From positions 1 through 32,941 of the forward strand of contig JBBDQP010000054.1 in the NCBI GenBank assembly GCA_040905965.1: a stretch of DNA of 32,941 nucleotides, in the 5' to 3' direction. This document shows, one piece after another, positions 6,899-14,184 of the stretch; position 1 is the first letter of the stretch, and every line of letters begins with the position of its first letter. The notes below the pieces were generated by a model. The model was not told the DNA's origin. It made no database searches and worked only from the letters and a program-made list of their open reading frames with translations. The translations under genes were made by a program, and so were the position numbers. The DNA is from DATHWB01 sp040905965. Lineage in GTDB: Bacteria > Actinomycetota > Acidimicrobiia > Spongiisociales > ZC4RG35.

Positions 6899-7612
6899 TC
6901 AGTCGTCGCCGAAGAGTGTGAATGGTGTCTCCGGCTCGGCGGGGCGGGAAGCCGCCGCTTTGGGTCGGGAAGCCCCCCAGCGTCGGACTTCGTCCACGAG
7001 GATGAAGACCGCGAACAACGCCGCGATGACGTAGCCCCTGGTGAAGGCGAACCATCCTCCGATGATCGTCACGGCGGGGAAGACGACATCGGCGATGCGC
7101 TCCCCTTTCCGTCCGAGCAGAGCCTGCATGCTGCCCAGGAAGATGTGGCCGCCGTCGAGGGGCCGGATCGGCAGCCAATTCAAGACGCCCCACAAGATGT
7201 TGACCTGCCAGAAGCTTTCGAGCGCGAAGTCGAGCACTCGTGGCGCGTCGGCGACGAGATCATTCCGGAGTGCGAAGTAGACGAGCCCTCCGAGCACGAA
7301 TCCGACCGAGGATCCGGCCGCGGCGACGACGACCCGACGCCAGGGGCTGATCGGTCGAGCAGTGGCCCACCGGGTGAAGCCGCCCAGGGCGTACAGGGTC
7401 ATGTCCACCTGGGCGCCGAACCGGCGCGCCACGACGGCGTGGCCCAGCTCGTGGGCGACGACGGAGACGGCGACGACTCCAAGCCACGCCGCCAGGAACG
7501 GCCAACTTTCCGACCTGCCCAGCACGTCGAGCGGGAACGGGAAGATGATCGCTGCCACCAGCCAGAACGACCAGCGGATGTGAATCGGGATGCCGAGAAT
7601 GGAGAACCGCAC
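6899..7612 (-). CDS. site-2 protease family (M50) membrane metalloprotease
   Basis: 237 residues with several membrane segments. The zinc motif HELGH is at 54-58 in the second hydrophobic helix, and the second ligand site NWLPIRPLDGGH (145-156) carries D153. This is the intramembrane protease core without a PDZ or CBS domain. Such enzymes cleave membrane-anchored substrates such as anti-sigma factors; the substrate is unknown here. The GTG at 7612 follows a TAGGAT box by six bases, consistent with leaderless translation. The C-terminal 30 residues are cytoplasmic-like and rich in Pro, Ala and Arg. Confidence 0.9.
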   Translation of the reverse strand: MRFSILGIPIHIRWSFWLVAAIIFPFPLDVLGRSESWPFLAAWLGVVAVSVVAHELGHAVVARRFGAQVDMTLYALGGFTRWATARPISPWRRVVVAAAGSSVGFVLGGLVYFALRNDLVADAPRVLDFALESFWQVNILWGVLNWLPIRPLDGGHIFLGSMQALLGRKGERIADVVFPAVTIIGGWFAFTRGYVIAALFAVFILVDEVRRWGASRPKAAASRPAEPETPFTLFGDD

Positions 7613-7618
7613 GAGATG

Positions 7619-7624
7619 ATCCTA
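7619..7624 (-). promoter_or_regulatory. -10 box of the M50 protease gene (leaderless)
   Basis: TAGGAT on the minus strand, six bases before the GTG at 7612; no Shine-Dalgarno sequence is visible. Confidence 0.45.
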
Positions 7625-7683
7625 CGGGGGCCTCGGACTTGGGCGTTGGCGGCGAGGGCGGCAGATCGTCATACTCGCCGATC

Positions 7684-9018
7684 ATGGACACCACTCAACT
7701 GACCGCAGCCGTCGACGACCACTTCGATGAGATGCGAGGGGTTCTCGAAGACCTCATTCGCATCCCGTCCGTCTCGGCAGCCGGTTATCCGGCGGCCGAA
7801 GTCAGGCGCTCCGCCGAGCACATCGCGGATCTCCTCCGCGCCGAGGGGGCGTCCGGCGTACAGCTGTTGGAGATGGAGGGGGCGCACCCGGCCGTCTACG
7901 GCGAGGTTCCCGGACCAGCGGACGCACCGACGGTCTTGCTCTACGCCCATCACGACGTTCAGCCTCCCGGACCGGCGGATGAGTGGGAGACGAGCCCCTT
8001 CGAGCCGTTCGAGCGAGACGGCCGCGTCTTCGGGCGCGGCGCCAGCGACGACAAGTCCGGTGTGGTCATGCACCTCGGCACGCTGCGGGCGTTCGGCGGG
8101 ACTCCCCCTCTGACCCTGAAGGTCTTCATCGAGGGCGAGGAGGAGGTCGGCTCGGCCCACCTATCCGACTTCCTGGCGGAACACTCCGAGCTCCTAAGAG
8201 CAGACGTGATCGTCATCGCCGATGCCGGGGTCTGGCGGGTGGGGACACCCGGTCTGACGACGAGTCTGCGCGGCCTGGCCGCCTGCGTGGTCGAGGTCCG
8301 CACCGCCGCCAAGGCGGTCCACTCCGGCCAGTTCGGTGGGGTCTTCCCGGACGCCATCACCTCACTCGCCCGCCTGCTCGCAACCCTTCACGATGAGAAC
8401 GGCAACGTGGCGGTGGCGGGACTCGCCTCCTTCGACCGGGAGGAACTCGACCTGGCGGAAGAAGAGATCAGAGAGATCATGGGAACCCCGCCCGGTCTCC
8501 AGCAGATCGGAACGGGCGGTCTCGTTTCCCGCATGTGGACCAAGCCCGCCATCTCGGTGCTCGCTTTCGACGCGCCCCGAGTGGCGGAGGCGATCAACCA
8601 GTTGGTCCCGGTGGCATCAGCGAAAGTGAGCCTCCGGATCCCTCCCGGCCAGGATGCCGGTGCGGCGCTCGAAGCTCTCCGCAACCATCTTCTGGATCAC
8701 GCGCCGTGGGGTGTGGATGTGACGGTCGCCGGACTGGAGAAAGGTTCGGCGTTCCAACTGGCCACATCGGGTCCGGCTGCCGAAGCCTGGAAGGACGCCA
8801 TGCAGGCGGTGTGGGGTACCGAGCCGGTCGAGATGGGTGCGGGCGGGTCGATTCCTTTCGTCGCCGACTTCGCCGAGCTGTTTCCCGAGGCAACGATCCT
8901 CTTGACCGGTGCAGGGGATCCGACATCGGCGATCCACGCTCCGAACGAGAGTCAGGATCTGGGCGACCTGCGCAATTCGATCCTCGCCCAGGTGCTGGCG
9001 ATCGCCGCCCTCGGCTGA
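7684..9018 (+). CDS. M20 family dipeptidase/peptidase
   Basis: 444 residues. The M20 di-metal motifs are present: H89 and D91 in YAHHDVQ, the bridging Asp in GRGASDDKSG (about 118-126), the catalytic Glu and neighbouring ligand in EGEEEVGS (150-157), and a late His in HAPNES. The dimerisation/lid domain lies roughly between residues 210 and 330. The family hydrolyses dipeptides or N-acyl amino acids in the cytoplasm. The ATG at 7684 was chosen because similarity starts there. Its stop overlaps the ATG of a nucS remnant (TGATG at 9016-9020), so a nucS gene was probably once translationally coupled to it. Confidence 0.92.
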   Translation: MDTTQLTAAVDDHFDEMRGVLEDLIRIPSVSAAGYPAAEVRRSAEHIADLLRAEGASGVQLLEMEGAHPAVYGEVPGPADAPTVLLYAHHDVQPPGPADEWETSPFEPFERDGRVFGRGASDDKSGVVMHLGTLRAFGGTPPLTLKVFIEGEEEVGSAHLSDFLAEHSELLRADVIVIADAGVWRVGTPGLTTSLRGLAACVVEVRTAAKAVHSGQFGGVFPDAITSLARLLATLHDENGNVAVAGLASFDREELDLAEEEIREIMGTPPGLQQIGTGGLVSRMWTKPAISVLAFDAPRVAEAINQLVPVASAKVSLRIPPGQDAGAALEALRNHLLDHAPWGVDVTVAGLEKGSAFQLATSGPAAEAWKDAMQAVWGTEPVEMGAGGSIPFVADFAELFPEATILLTGAGDPTSAIHAPNESQDLGDLRNSILAQVLAIAALG

Positions 9019-9059
9019 TGAGGCTGGTCGTCGCCGACTGCACGGTGGACTCCGATTGA
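9018..9059 (+). pseudogene. nucS: nucS 5'-end remnant (13 codons)
   Basis: An ATG overlapping the M20 stop opens a frame reading MRLVVADCTVDSD and then a stop. The first 11 residues match the start of the intact NucS at 11909 (MRLVIADCTVD) at 10 of 11 positions. In the 33 bases concerned there are seven differences; six are synonymous and one gives Val/Ile. Similarity ends at codon 12. I read it as what is left of a second, diverged nucS copy cut off by a rearrangement. Confidence 0.75.
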
Positions 9060-9288
9060 ATAGCTGCAACGAGCTGTCACGTCAGGCGTCGGCGTCGGCG
9101 TCGCAGGGCTCGACACCCGAGAAGTCGGATGTTCCCCATGACTGACCTGACGTAATCGTCTTGATGCCTGACTTGGGAAGGCGACGGGTCACCGAGCACG
9201 ACCCCCGACTGAGGCCGAACCAGACAGCGGTCACGCAACACAGGGCTACCCATTGTCCGCGGGAGTTCCGTCGGATCGGGTATGGGCT
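9060..9288. other. intergenic region between nucS remnant and protease gene
   Basis: No gene is recognised. It holds three tandem GGCGTC hexamers (9085-9102) and an inverted pair ACGTCAGG (9079-9086) and CCTGACGT (9146-9153), too far apart for a simple terminator. The frames on both strands are not convincing. It is the left edge of the inserted segment. Confidence 0.4.
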
Positions 9289-10416
9289 CTACCCGCCTGC
9301 GAGGAACTGTTCGATGAGCGCTTGCGCGGAATCGGCGCCAGCCCCGCTCGTGATCTCTCGCGGCACGATCACCGGAGTGGAGTAGAGCTTCGGTGGCACG
9401 GGTTCGGCGAACAGTTCGTCGGCACCGGGGATCGCCGTTGCTCCCCACAGAACGCCCACGACCTCACCCGTGAGCGTGAGGATCGGACTGCCGCTTGCGC
9501 CGGGCATGCCCGGGAGGCTCGTTCGCACGACCTGCGCGGAGATTTGCTGCTCGTCTTCGGTCATCATCACCAGGTTCTCCGTCTCCTCCAGCACGCCGGC
9601 GGTCACGATCCAGAAACCGAACCCGCCAGGGTGGCCGATGCTGATCAGCGGCGTGCCGGGAGCCAGGTCGTCCGGACTTGCCCAGGCGAGCGTCGGTCCA
9701 TTCACCGGGTTGTCGAGCCGGAGCAGCGCGACGTCGTTCGTGATCTCGCCCCCGACGTAGGCCGCAGAGTGGTGCTGTCCGTCGATGGTCTCGACGGTGT
9801 ACTGCGAGGCGGGAATGCCGCCCACCGTCGCCACATGCTCGTTGGTGACGACCAAGTCAGGGGCAATCAAGAAGCCAGTGCCGTGCGAACCGTCGACGTC
9901 GACGATGACCACCGCCGCCCGTACCTCCTCGGCGATCTGGCGAGCCGTGTCCAACTGGTCCAAGGGGAATCCGGTGACTGTGGCCGCAGGAACGTCATCC
10001 GTGCCCCGTCCGAGCTGGTGTTCGAGCACACGAATCTGCTGTTGCAGAACCCCTACGACGCCTCCTTCTTCCATCGGAACGTCTCGTTCTTCCGATGCCG
10101 GTGGCGCATCCTCGAGAAAGTCTGCCAGCGAGTCCCGCAGCGACCGCAACGTTTCCATCTCAAGGGTTCCCGGATCGCCCATATCACCAAGCCGGAGCTC
10201 CACCCAGAGTTCGTCACGCTGAGCGGCGAGCTCGGCGATCTGTTCCTCCACCTGAGCTTCCGGCTGCTCCTCCACGAGAGCTTCCGGCGCTTCATCCTGA
10301 GCGGTACAGGAGACGGCCAACAACAAGACGACACCCAGACTTGCGACACGTCTCAGGCACTCACGCAAACGAGACTCCTGCCGAACCACAAAGATCGGGG
10401 GCGGGTCACACCGCAC
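9289..10416 (-). CDS. trypsin-like serine protease, lipoprotein, downstream paralog
   Basis: 375 residues. A signal-peptide-like N-terminus with Arg residues and the hydrophobic stretch LGVVLLLAVSC ends at a candidate lipobox Cys (C37; -3 Ala makes it a weak match). A Glu-rich, partly coiled-coil linker (about 40-140) leads to a chymotrypsin/HtrA-type protease domain with H194 (TNEHVA), D228 (TNDVALL) and S308 (GASGSP), all three catalytic residues in place. No PDZ domain follows. It is expected outside the membrane. The GTG at 10416 has GAGGAG six bases upstream, inside the end of the preceding gene, three bases away, so the two paralogs form an operon. The shared motif GFPLDQLDTARQIA recurs in the neighbour as GFPVDRLDEARQVA. 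Confidence 0.85.
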   Translation of the reverse strand: MRCDPPPIFVVRQESRLRECLRRVASLGVVLLLAVSCTAQDEAPEALVEEQPEAQVEEQIAELAAQRDELWVELRLGDMGDPGTLEMETLRSLRDSLADFLEDAPPASEERDVPMEEGGVVGVLQQQIRVLEHQLGRGTDDVPAATVTGFPLDQLDTARQIAEEVRAAVVIVDVDGSHGTGFLIAPDLVVTNEHVATVGGIPASQYTVETIDGQHHSAAYVGGEITNDVALLRLDNPVNGPTLAWASPDDLAPGTPLISIGHPGGFGFWIVTAGVLEETENLVMMTEDEQQISAQVVRTSLPGMPGASGSPILTLTGEVVGVLWGATAIPGADELFAEPVPPKLYSTPVIVPREITSGAGADSAQALIEQFLAGG

Positions 10417-10419
10417 TAC

Positions 10420-11553
10420 TCACTCCTCAGCCGTCAGTTCTTCGACGAGTTGCCGGACCTTGTGCGACGCGGTGGCAAGTCCAGTCTCGGCCGCCGTCTG
10501 CGAGACCACCGAATGGATGTCCAGAGGAGCCGGCTCACGGGAACTGACCTCGCTTTGAGCTCCGAAATAGAGGCCGACGAGTCGACCATCGAGGTCGACG
10601 ACGGGGCTCCCACTCGATCCGGTCTGTCCGAGTAGCCGGACCTCAATCCCGTTTATTTGGTCGAATCGTTGGAACGTGCCGACGGCGACCACCCAGCTGC
10701 CCATCCTCCCCGGATGTCCGATACTCATGACCGGATCGCCGGAAGCGAGGTCGCGCGGATCGCCCCAGGGGATGGTTGGCAGGTCCGCGGGCCGCTCAAG
10801 ACGCAGCACAGCCGCGTCGAGAGCCTGGTTCTCACCTATGACAGTGGCACCGAACCGTTCGCCATCGATCGATTGCAGGACGATATTCGTCGCACGACCG
10901 TGGGCCTGGACGACGTTGTGGTGGTTCGTGACAGCCAGATCCGGCTCGATCAGGAACGCGGTTGCCTGTCCCCCGATTCCTTGCCCGAACTCCGCCTCGA
11001 AGAGCAGCACCGCCGGACGAAGGCGATCCGCAACTTGGCGTGCTTCGTCGAGGCGATCCACGGGAAATCCGCTCGAGGTCACCGAAGCACCTGGAGGATG
11101 TTCATCGATCTGTGCGAGCCCGACCTCGGTCTTGAGCCGATACAGCTCGTGGCGCAATGCGTCGATATCGACGAACTCACCGCCCGGCGGGGTCTCGGCA
11201 TCAGAGGCAGCCTCGCCACCGGGAGGTGCCTCCACTTCCAGCTGCCGCTCGAGAGCTAGTAGCTCCTCGAGAAGGGCCACTTCCTGCTCAAGCGCATCCC
11301 GCTCCTCGCGGAGCTCACCAACGCGGTCGTCGGAAACCTGCGTATCGGAAACCTGCGTATCGGAAACCTGCGTGTCGGGCGTGCACGCGACCACCGATAC
11401 AGCAGTGAGCGCCGCGAATACGGCAGTGAGCGAAGACGCCCCAATCCGGCGGATCCGGCTACGGCCCTCTCGCCGCACTCCTGGGACTGCCCACCGCGCG
11501 GCAAATCCCGATCGCCCGTCTCGATCTGCTCCAGCCACCGCCTCTAGATTCAC
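10420..11553 (-). CDS. trypsin-like serine protease, lipoprotein, upstream paralog
   Basis: 377 residues from a GTG at 11553, though a GTG at 11478 would give a more normal signal peptide (RREGRSRIRR, hydrophobic core, lipobox VVAC with C57 in the long form). After the lipidated Cys comes a threefold DTQVS repeat encoded by a 15-bp tandem repeat, then a coiled coil (about 78-108) and two PPGGE repeats. The protease domain has H212 (TNHHNV), D246 (ALDAAVL) and S314 (GSSGSP), so it looks active. The whole architecture repeats in the next gene, implying tandem duplication. Which start is used is uncertain. Confidence 0.82.
   Translation of the reverse strand: MNLEAVAGADRDGRSGFAARWAVPGVRREGRSRIRRIGASSLTAVFAALTAVSVVACTPDTQVSDTQVSDTQVSDDRVGELREERDALEQEVALLEELLALERQLEVEAPPGGEAASDAETPPGGEFVDIDALRHELYRLKTEVGLAQIDEHPPGASVTSSGFPVDRLDEARQVADRLRPAVLLFEAEFGQGIGGQATAFLIEPDLAVTNHHNVVQAHGRATNIVLQSIDGERFGATVIGENQALDAAVLRLERPADLPTIPWGDPRDLASGDPVMSIGHPGRMGSWVVAVGTFQRFDQINGIEVRLLGQTGSSGSPVVDLDGRLVGLYFGAQSEVSSREPAPLDIHSVVSQTAAETGLATASHKVRQLVEELTAEE
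11331..11375. repeat. 3 x 15-bp tandem repeat inside the protease gene
   Basis: Three units of CGGAAACCTGCGTAT, the third with one change (GTGT). On the minus strand they encode DTQVS three times, just after the lipidated cysteine, as a flexible spacer whose length could vary by strand slippage without changing frame. Confidence 0.85.
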
Positions 11554-11611
11554 CCCACTCAGGCCTCGGCAACGCCGATGCTATTTAACGGCTCTCACGA
11601 CGTCAACCGGA

Positions 11612-11815
11612 CTACCCCCGGGTGCCGGACACCGGCTTTTCGGCTGCCGTCGACGGCTTTCGGTTGAGCACCCAGCCCTTGTCGGCCGGCTCAGAAGTCA
11701 CGCGCGGCTCGCCGTAGGGGCCGCTCGACGCACGGTGCAGGTCACGGATCTGGTTTATCAGCCGCGCCTCGATCCACTCCGTGTCGGTCGGGGCTTCGCG
11801 TGCCAGGGGCGACTG
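11612..11815 (-). mobile_element. degenerate IS3-family OrfB transposase fragment
   Basis: The minus-strand frame ending at 11612 reads LINQIRDLHRASSGPYGEPR, then VTSEPADKGWVLNRK. This is the HTH_21 segment of IS3-family OrfB, where 'IRxIHxxSRGTYGxPRVHAEL...RGxxVNRKRVARLM' is typical. Upstream, LAREAPTDTEWIEAR fits the preceding OrfB part. The DDE catalytic region is absent, and after NRK similarity stops at a frame ending PSTAAEKPVSGTRG. It is a short relic, not a working element; terminal repeats are not seen. It sits between the protease pair and intact nucS, supporting a rearranged locus. The upper boundary is approximate. Confidence 0.6.
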
Positions 11816-11895
11816 CGAAGGTCGCAGGTAGCCACGCCGGGTAGTCCGGCACGCGCGACAGGTCGAGGCGATGTTGGGTGACCGGGGTGGTCGCG

Positions 11896-11901
11896 TAGTC
11901 T
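11896..11901 (+). promoter_or_regulatory. -10 box of nucS (leaderless)
   Basis: TAGTCT lies seven bases before the ATG at 11909. There is no Shine-Dalgarno sequence. Unlike the remnant at 9018, this copy is not coupled to an upstream gene and needs its own promoter. Confidence 0.45.
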
Positions 11902-11908
11902 CCGGCCG

Positions 11909-12568
11909 ATGCGCCTCGTTATCGCCGATTGCACGGTGGATTACGCCGGACGGCTGACAGCCCACCTGCCGCGGGCGACTCGCCTGATCATGGTGAAAGC
12001 CGACGGCTGTGTCGCCATTCACGCCGACGGCGGGGCGTACAAGCCGCTCAACTGGATGAACTCCCCGAACACGCTCTCCGAGTCCGAGGGCGTCTGGGAG
12101 GTCACGAATCCAAAGGGGGAGCGACTCGTCATCACCTTCCACGAGATCTTCGTCGACACCTCGCACGACCTGGGGGTGGACCCCGGACTGCAGAAGGACG
12201 GGGTGGAAGCGCACCTGCAAGCGCTGTTGGCAGAACGTCCGTGGGTGCTGGAGGAGGGTCTCGTATTGGTGCGACGCGAGTATCCGACGGACATCGGCCC
12301 CGTCGACCTGTTGTGCTCGGACGCCGACGGGAGAATGGTCGCCGTCGAGATCAAACGGCGCGCAGAGATCGACGGGGTCGAACAGCTCACCCGCTACCTC
12401 CAGCGGCTGGACCTGGACAGCAGATTGGCGCCTGTGCGGGGGATTCTCGCCGCCCAATCGGTCACGCCGCAGGCGAGAACGCTGGGCGAGTCACGCGGGA
12501 TCTTCGTGATCGAGGTCGATTACGACGGGCTCCGCGAGATCGAATCCGACGACCTGACCCTGTTCTGA
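11909..12568 (+). CDS. nucS: endonuclease NucS (EndoMS), mismatch-specific
   Basis: 219 residues, close to the mycobacterial protein in length and along its whole sequence. The N-terminal DNA-binding/dimerisation domain starts MRLVIADCTVDYAGRLTAHL. The linker and nuclease domain carry DGVEAHLQALLAE, GPVDLLCSD with the catalytic Asp, and VAVEIKRR with the Glu and Lys of the RecB-like active site; EIDGVEQLTRYL follows. NucS cuts both strands at mismatches and replaces MutS/MutL in most Actinobacteria. The C-terminus ends LTLF; the mycobacterial protein has a similar hydrophobic end thought to contact the sliding clamp. One base separates the stop from trmL, so the two are cotranscribed. Confidence 0.96.
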   Translation: MRLVIADCTVDYAGRLTAHLPRATRLIMVKADGCVAIHADGGAYKPLNWMNSPNTLSESEGVWEVTNPKGERLVITFHEIFVDTSHDLGVDPGLQKDGVEAHLQALLAERPWVLEEGLVLVRREYPTDIGPVDLLCSDADGRMVAVEIKRRAEIDGVEQLTRYLQRLDLDSRLAPVRGILAAQSVTPQARTLGESRGIFVIEVDYDGLREIESDDLTLF

Positions 12569-12569
12569 A

Positions 12570-13034
12570 GTGTTCCACGTCGTCCTCTTCCACCCCGAGA
12601 TCCCACCGAACACGGGCAACGCCATGCGGCTGTCAGCCAACACCGGCGCCACCCTCCACCTGATCGAACCTCTCGGATTCGACATGGACGACGCCAAGCT
12701 GCGGCGGGCGGGAATGGACTATCGGGACCGGGCGACGGTCCATCGCCACGCCGATCTCGACGCCTGGTTCGATGCAGTGCGTCCGGCCAGAGTGTTCGCA
12801 CTGGCGAAATCCGGGACGACCCGATACGACCGCGTCGCCTTCCAGCCGGGTGACGCGCTCCTGTTCGGCCCCGAATCCGTCGGCCTGCCGCCCGACGTCC
12901 TCGCCGACCCGCGTCTCACCGACGTCCTCACGATCCCGATGCGACCGGGTGTCCGCTCCCTGAATCTGTCGAACTCTGTCGCCCTCGTCGTCTACGAAGC
13001 ATGGCGACAGGCCGGGTTCGACGGCTCAGAGTGA
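12570..13034 (+). CDS. trmL: tRNA (cytidine/uridine-34-2'-O)-methyltransferase TrmL, SPOUT class
   Basis: 154 residues, the normal length of TrmL. SPOUT motifs are all present: HPEIPPNTGN near the start, LLFGPESVGLP for motif 2, and IPMRPGVRSLNLSNSVALVV for the SAM-binding knot (motif 3). The enzyme methylates the wobble-base ribose of tRNA-Leu isoacceptors using S-adenosylmethionine. The GTG start at 12570 lies one base after the nucS stop. The 3' end overlaps the convergent marR-like gene by nine bases (13026-13034). Confidence 0.92.
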   Translation: MFHVVLFHPEIPPNTGNAMRLSANTGATLHLIEPLGFDMDDAKLRRAGMDYRDRATVHRHADLDAWFDAVRPARVFALAKSGTTRYDRVAFQPGDALLFGPESVGLPPDVLADPRLTDVLTIPMRPGVRSLNLSNSVALVVYEAWRQAGFDGSE

Positions 13035-13499
13035 GTCGCTGGTCGAGCGGATCCGGTCCATGACCTGGGTGACGGTGTCGAGTTCGGTCTGGGTCATGCG
13101 GCCGGTGAATTCGCGGCGGAGGTCTTCGACGTGGAGGAGACTGGCTTCGGTCCACTTGTCGATGCCTGCGGGGGTGAGGACCGCGTAGGAGACTCGACGG
13201 TCAGTGGCGCACGCCTCTCGGCGGATGAGTCCGGCGTCGGCCATCTTGTCGACCATCCGGGTGACTCCCCCGTTGGTGAGGGACAGTTGGTTGGCGAGTT
13301 CGCTCATGGTCATCGATCCGCCGTGGCGTCCGATCCGCAGGAGCGCTTCGAACCAGGCGATGCTGATCCCGGACTCCTCCCGGAGTCGGCGGTCGAAGGA
13401 ACGGTTGAGCTTTGTCAACGCTTCCACCACTACCCCGTAGGCATGAATGGCGGTGTCGTTGCAGAGCGCAGCGGTGTTTTCGAGCCGGTGGGTGGTCAT
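13026..13499 (-). CDS. MarR family transcriptional regulator
   Basis: 157 residues from the ATG at 13499. The winged helix-turn-helix is clear: MTMSELANQLSLTNGGVTRM (recognition helix) followed by VDKMADAGLIRREACATDRR, the wing region with the conserved D-R pair. N- and C-terminal helices for dimerisation flank it. It is divergent from yceI, and two 27-bp palindromes lie between them, so it most likely represses yceI and itself. A -10 box (TAGCGT) seven bases before the ATG implies a leaderless mRNA. The frame continues upstream, but that would run across the operator. The ligand is unknown. Confidence 0.92.
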   Translation of the reverse strand: MTTHRLENTAALCNDTAIHAYGVVVEALTKLNRSFDRRLREESGISIAWFEALLRIGRHGGSMTMSELANQLSLTNGGVTRMVDKMADAGLIRREACATDRRVSYAVLTPAGIDKWTEASLLHVEDLRREFTGRMTQTELDTVTQVMDRIRSTSDSL

Positions 13500-13506
13500 G
13501 TCCGCA

Positions 13507-13535
13507 ACGCTAGAGCCATTCCGTTGCTCAGTCAA
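13507..13535 (-). promoter_or_regulatory. marR promoter
   Basis: On the minus strand TTGACT (13530-13535) and TAGCGT (13507-13512) are separated by 17 bases, and the ATG follows seven bases later, so transcription should start at or next to the start codon. The -35 box is one arm of palindrome 1. Confidence 0.65.
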
Positions 13536-13550
13536 TATTTGACAGCGCAA
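13524..13550. promoter_or_regulatory. operator 1 of the marR-yceI region
   Basis: A 27-bp interrupted palindrome: TTGC, three bases, GTCAA, TAT, TTGAC, three bases, GCAA. The core GTCAATATTTGAC recurs in operator 2. It contains the -35 boxes of both divergent promoters, so binding would block both. Confidence 0.75.
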
Positions 13551-13567
13551 GCACTATCCGGTAACTT
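13539..13567 (+). promoter_or_regulatory. yceI promoter
   Basis: TTGACA (13539-13544, consensus -35) and TAACTT (13562-13567) are spaced by 17 bases. The start point should fall near 13574, at the edge of operator 2. Confidence 0.7.
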
Positions 13568-13572
13568 ACTCC

Positions 13573-13599
13573 TTGAGCAGTCAAAATATGACTCATCAA
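13573..13599. promoter_or_regulatory. operator 2 of the marR-yceI region
   Basis: A 27-bp interrupted palindrome: TTGA, two bases, AGTCA, AAATA, TGACT, two bases, TCAA. The core GTCAAAATATGAC matches that of operator 1 at 11 of 13 bases. The centres are 49 bp apart, so two dimers could sit on similar but not identical helix faces. Confidence 0.75.
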
Positions 13600-13611
13600 A
13601 GGAGACCCGCG

Positions 13612-14163
13612 ATGACGACACAGACCCTTACGAAGCCCGAAGCCGGCACCTGGGCTATCGACCCCGCCCACACCCGTCTCGGATTCGTCGCCCGCCACTT
13701 GGTCGCATCCAAGGTCCGGGGCTCCTTCGAGTCCTTCGCCGGCACAATCGAGGTCGCTGACGATCTCACCAAGTCCAAGATCGACGTGACCATCGACACG
13801 GCTTCGGTGACGACCAGCGCAGAAGACCGCGACAACCACCTGCGCTCAGGTGACTTCTTCGACGTCGACGCCTTCCCGACGATGAAGTTCACCTCGACCG
13901 AGATCAAGGACCTGGGCGACGGCAAGTACGAAGTCACCGGCGATCTGACCATCAAGGACGTCATCAAGCCCGTGACCCTCGACACCACCTACCTCGGAAT
14001 CGTCTCCGACCCATGGGGCAACGGCAAGGCAATGCTCGAAGCCACCACGAAGATCAACCGTGAAGCTTGGGGCCTCACCTGGAACGCCCCGCTCGAGACC
14101 GGCGGAGTGCTCGTCTCCAAGGAGATCACGATCGAACTCGAAGTCCAGGCCGCCAAAGCCTGA
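13612..14163 (+). CDS. YceI family protein
   Basis: 183 residues. The lipocalin-like YceI fold is seen in GTWAIDPAHTRLGFVARHL, then SVTTSAEDRDNHLRSGDFFD, MKFTSTEIKDLGDGKYEVTG, DLTIKDVIKPVTLD and NREAWGLTWNAPLETGGVLV. The family binds isoprenoid-type lipids such as polyprenyl chains in a beta-barrel. No signal peptide is visible, so this member is probably cytoplasmic, unlike periplasmic E. coli YceI. The ATG at 13612 has AAAGGAG seven bases upstream; the frame is open earlier but that part runs over the operator. A strong terminator follows, so it is likely monocistronic and controlled by the divergent MarR protein. Confidence 0.94.
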   Translation: MTTQTLTKPEAGTWAIDPAHTRLGFVARHLVASKVRGSFESFAGTIEVADDLTKSKIDVTIDTASVTTSAEDRDNHLRSGDFFDVDAFPTMKFTSTEIKDLGDGKYEVTGDLTIKDVIKPVTLDTTYLGIVSDPWGNGKAMLEATTKINREAWGLTWNAPLETGGVLVSKEITIELEVQAAKA

Positions 14164-14184
14164 GCAACGATCCGTCCCTACTCT

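Noticed and set aside
5711..7702. A 663-residue plus-strand frame
   Set aside because: It is antisense to the acyl-CoA dehydrogenase and site-2 protease genes, whose motifs are complete; the plus-strand protein has only low-complexity content.
9079..9153. ACGTCAGG/CCTGACGT inverted pair as a transposon end
   Set aside because: Eight bases separated by 59, with no direct repeats flanking and no second copy at the other edge of the insertion.
9253..10635. A 460-residue plus-strand frame over the protease genes
   Set aside because: The protease motifs on the minus strand are intact and in order; the plus frame is a GC-skewed shadow.
11816..12457. Continuation of the IS3-like frame to the right, antisense to nucS
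   Set aside because: The part over nucS shows no transposase similarity; only the segment up to about 11815 was kept.
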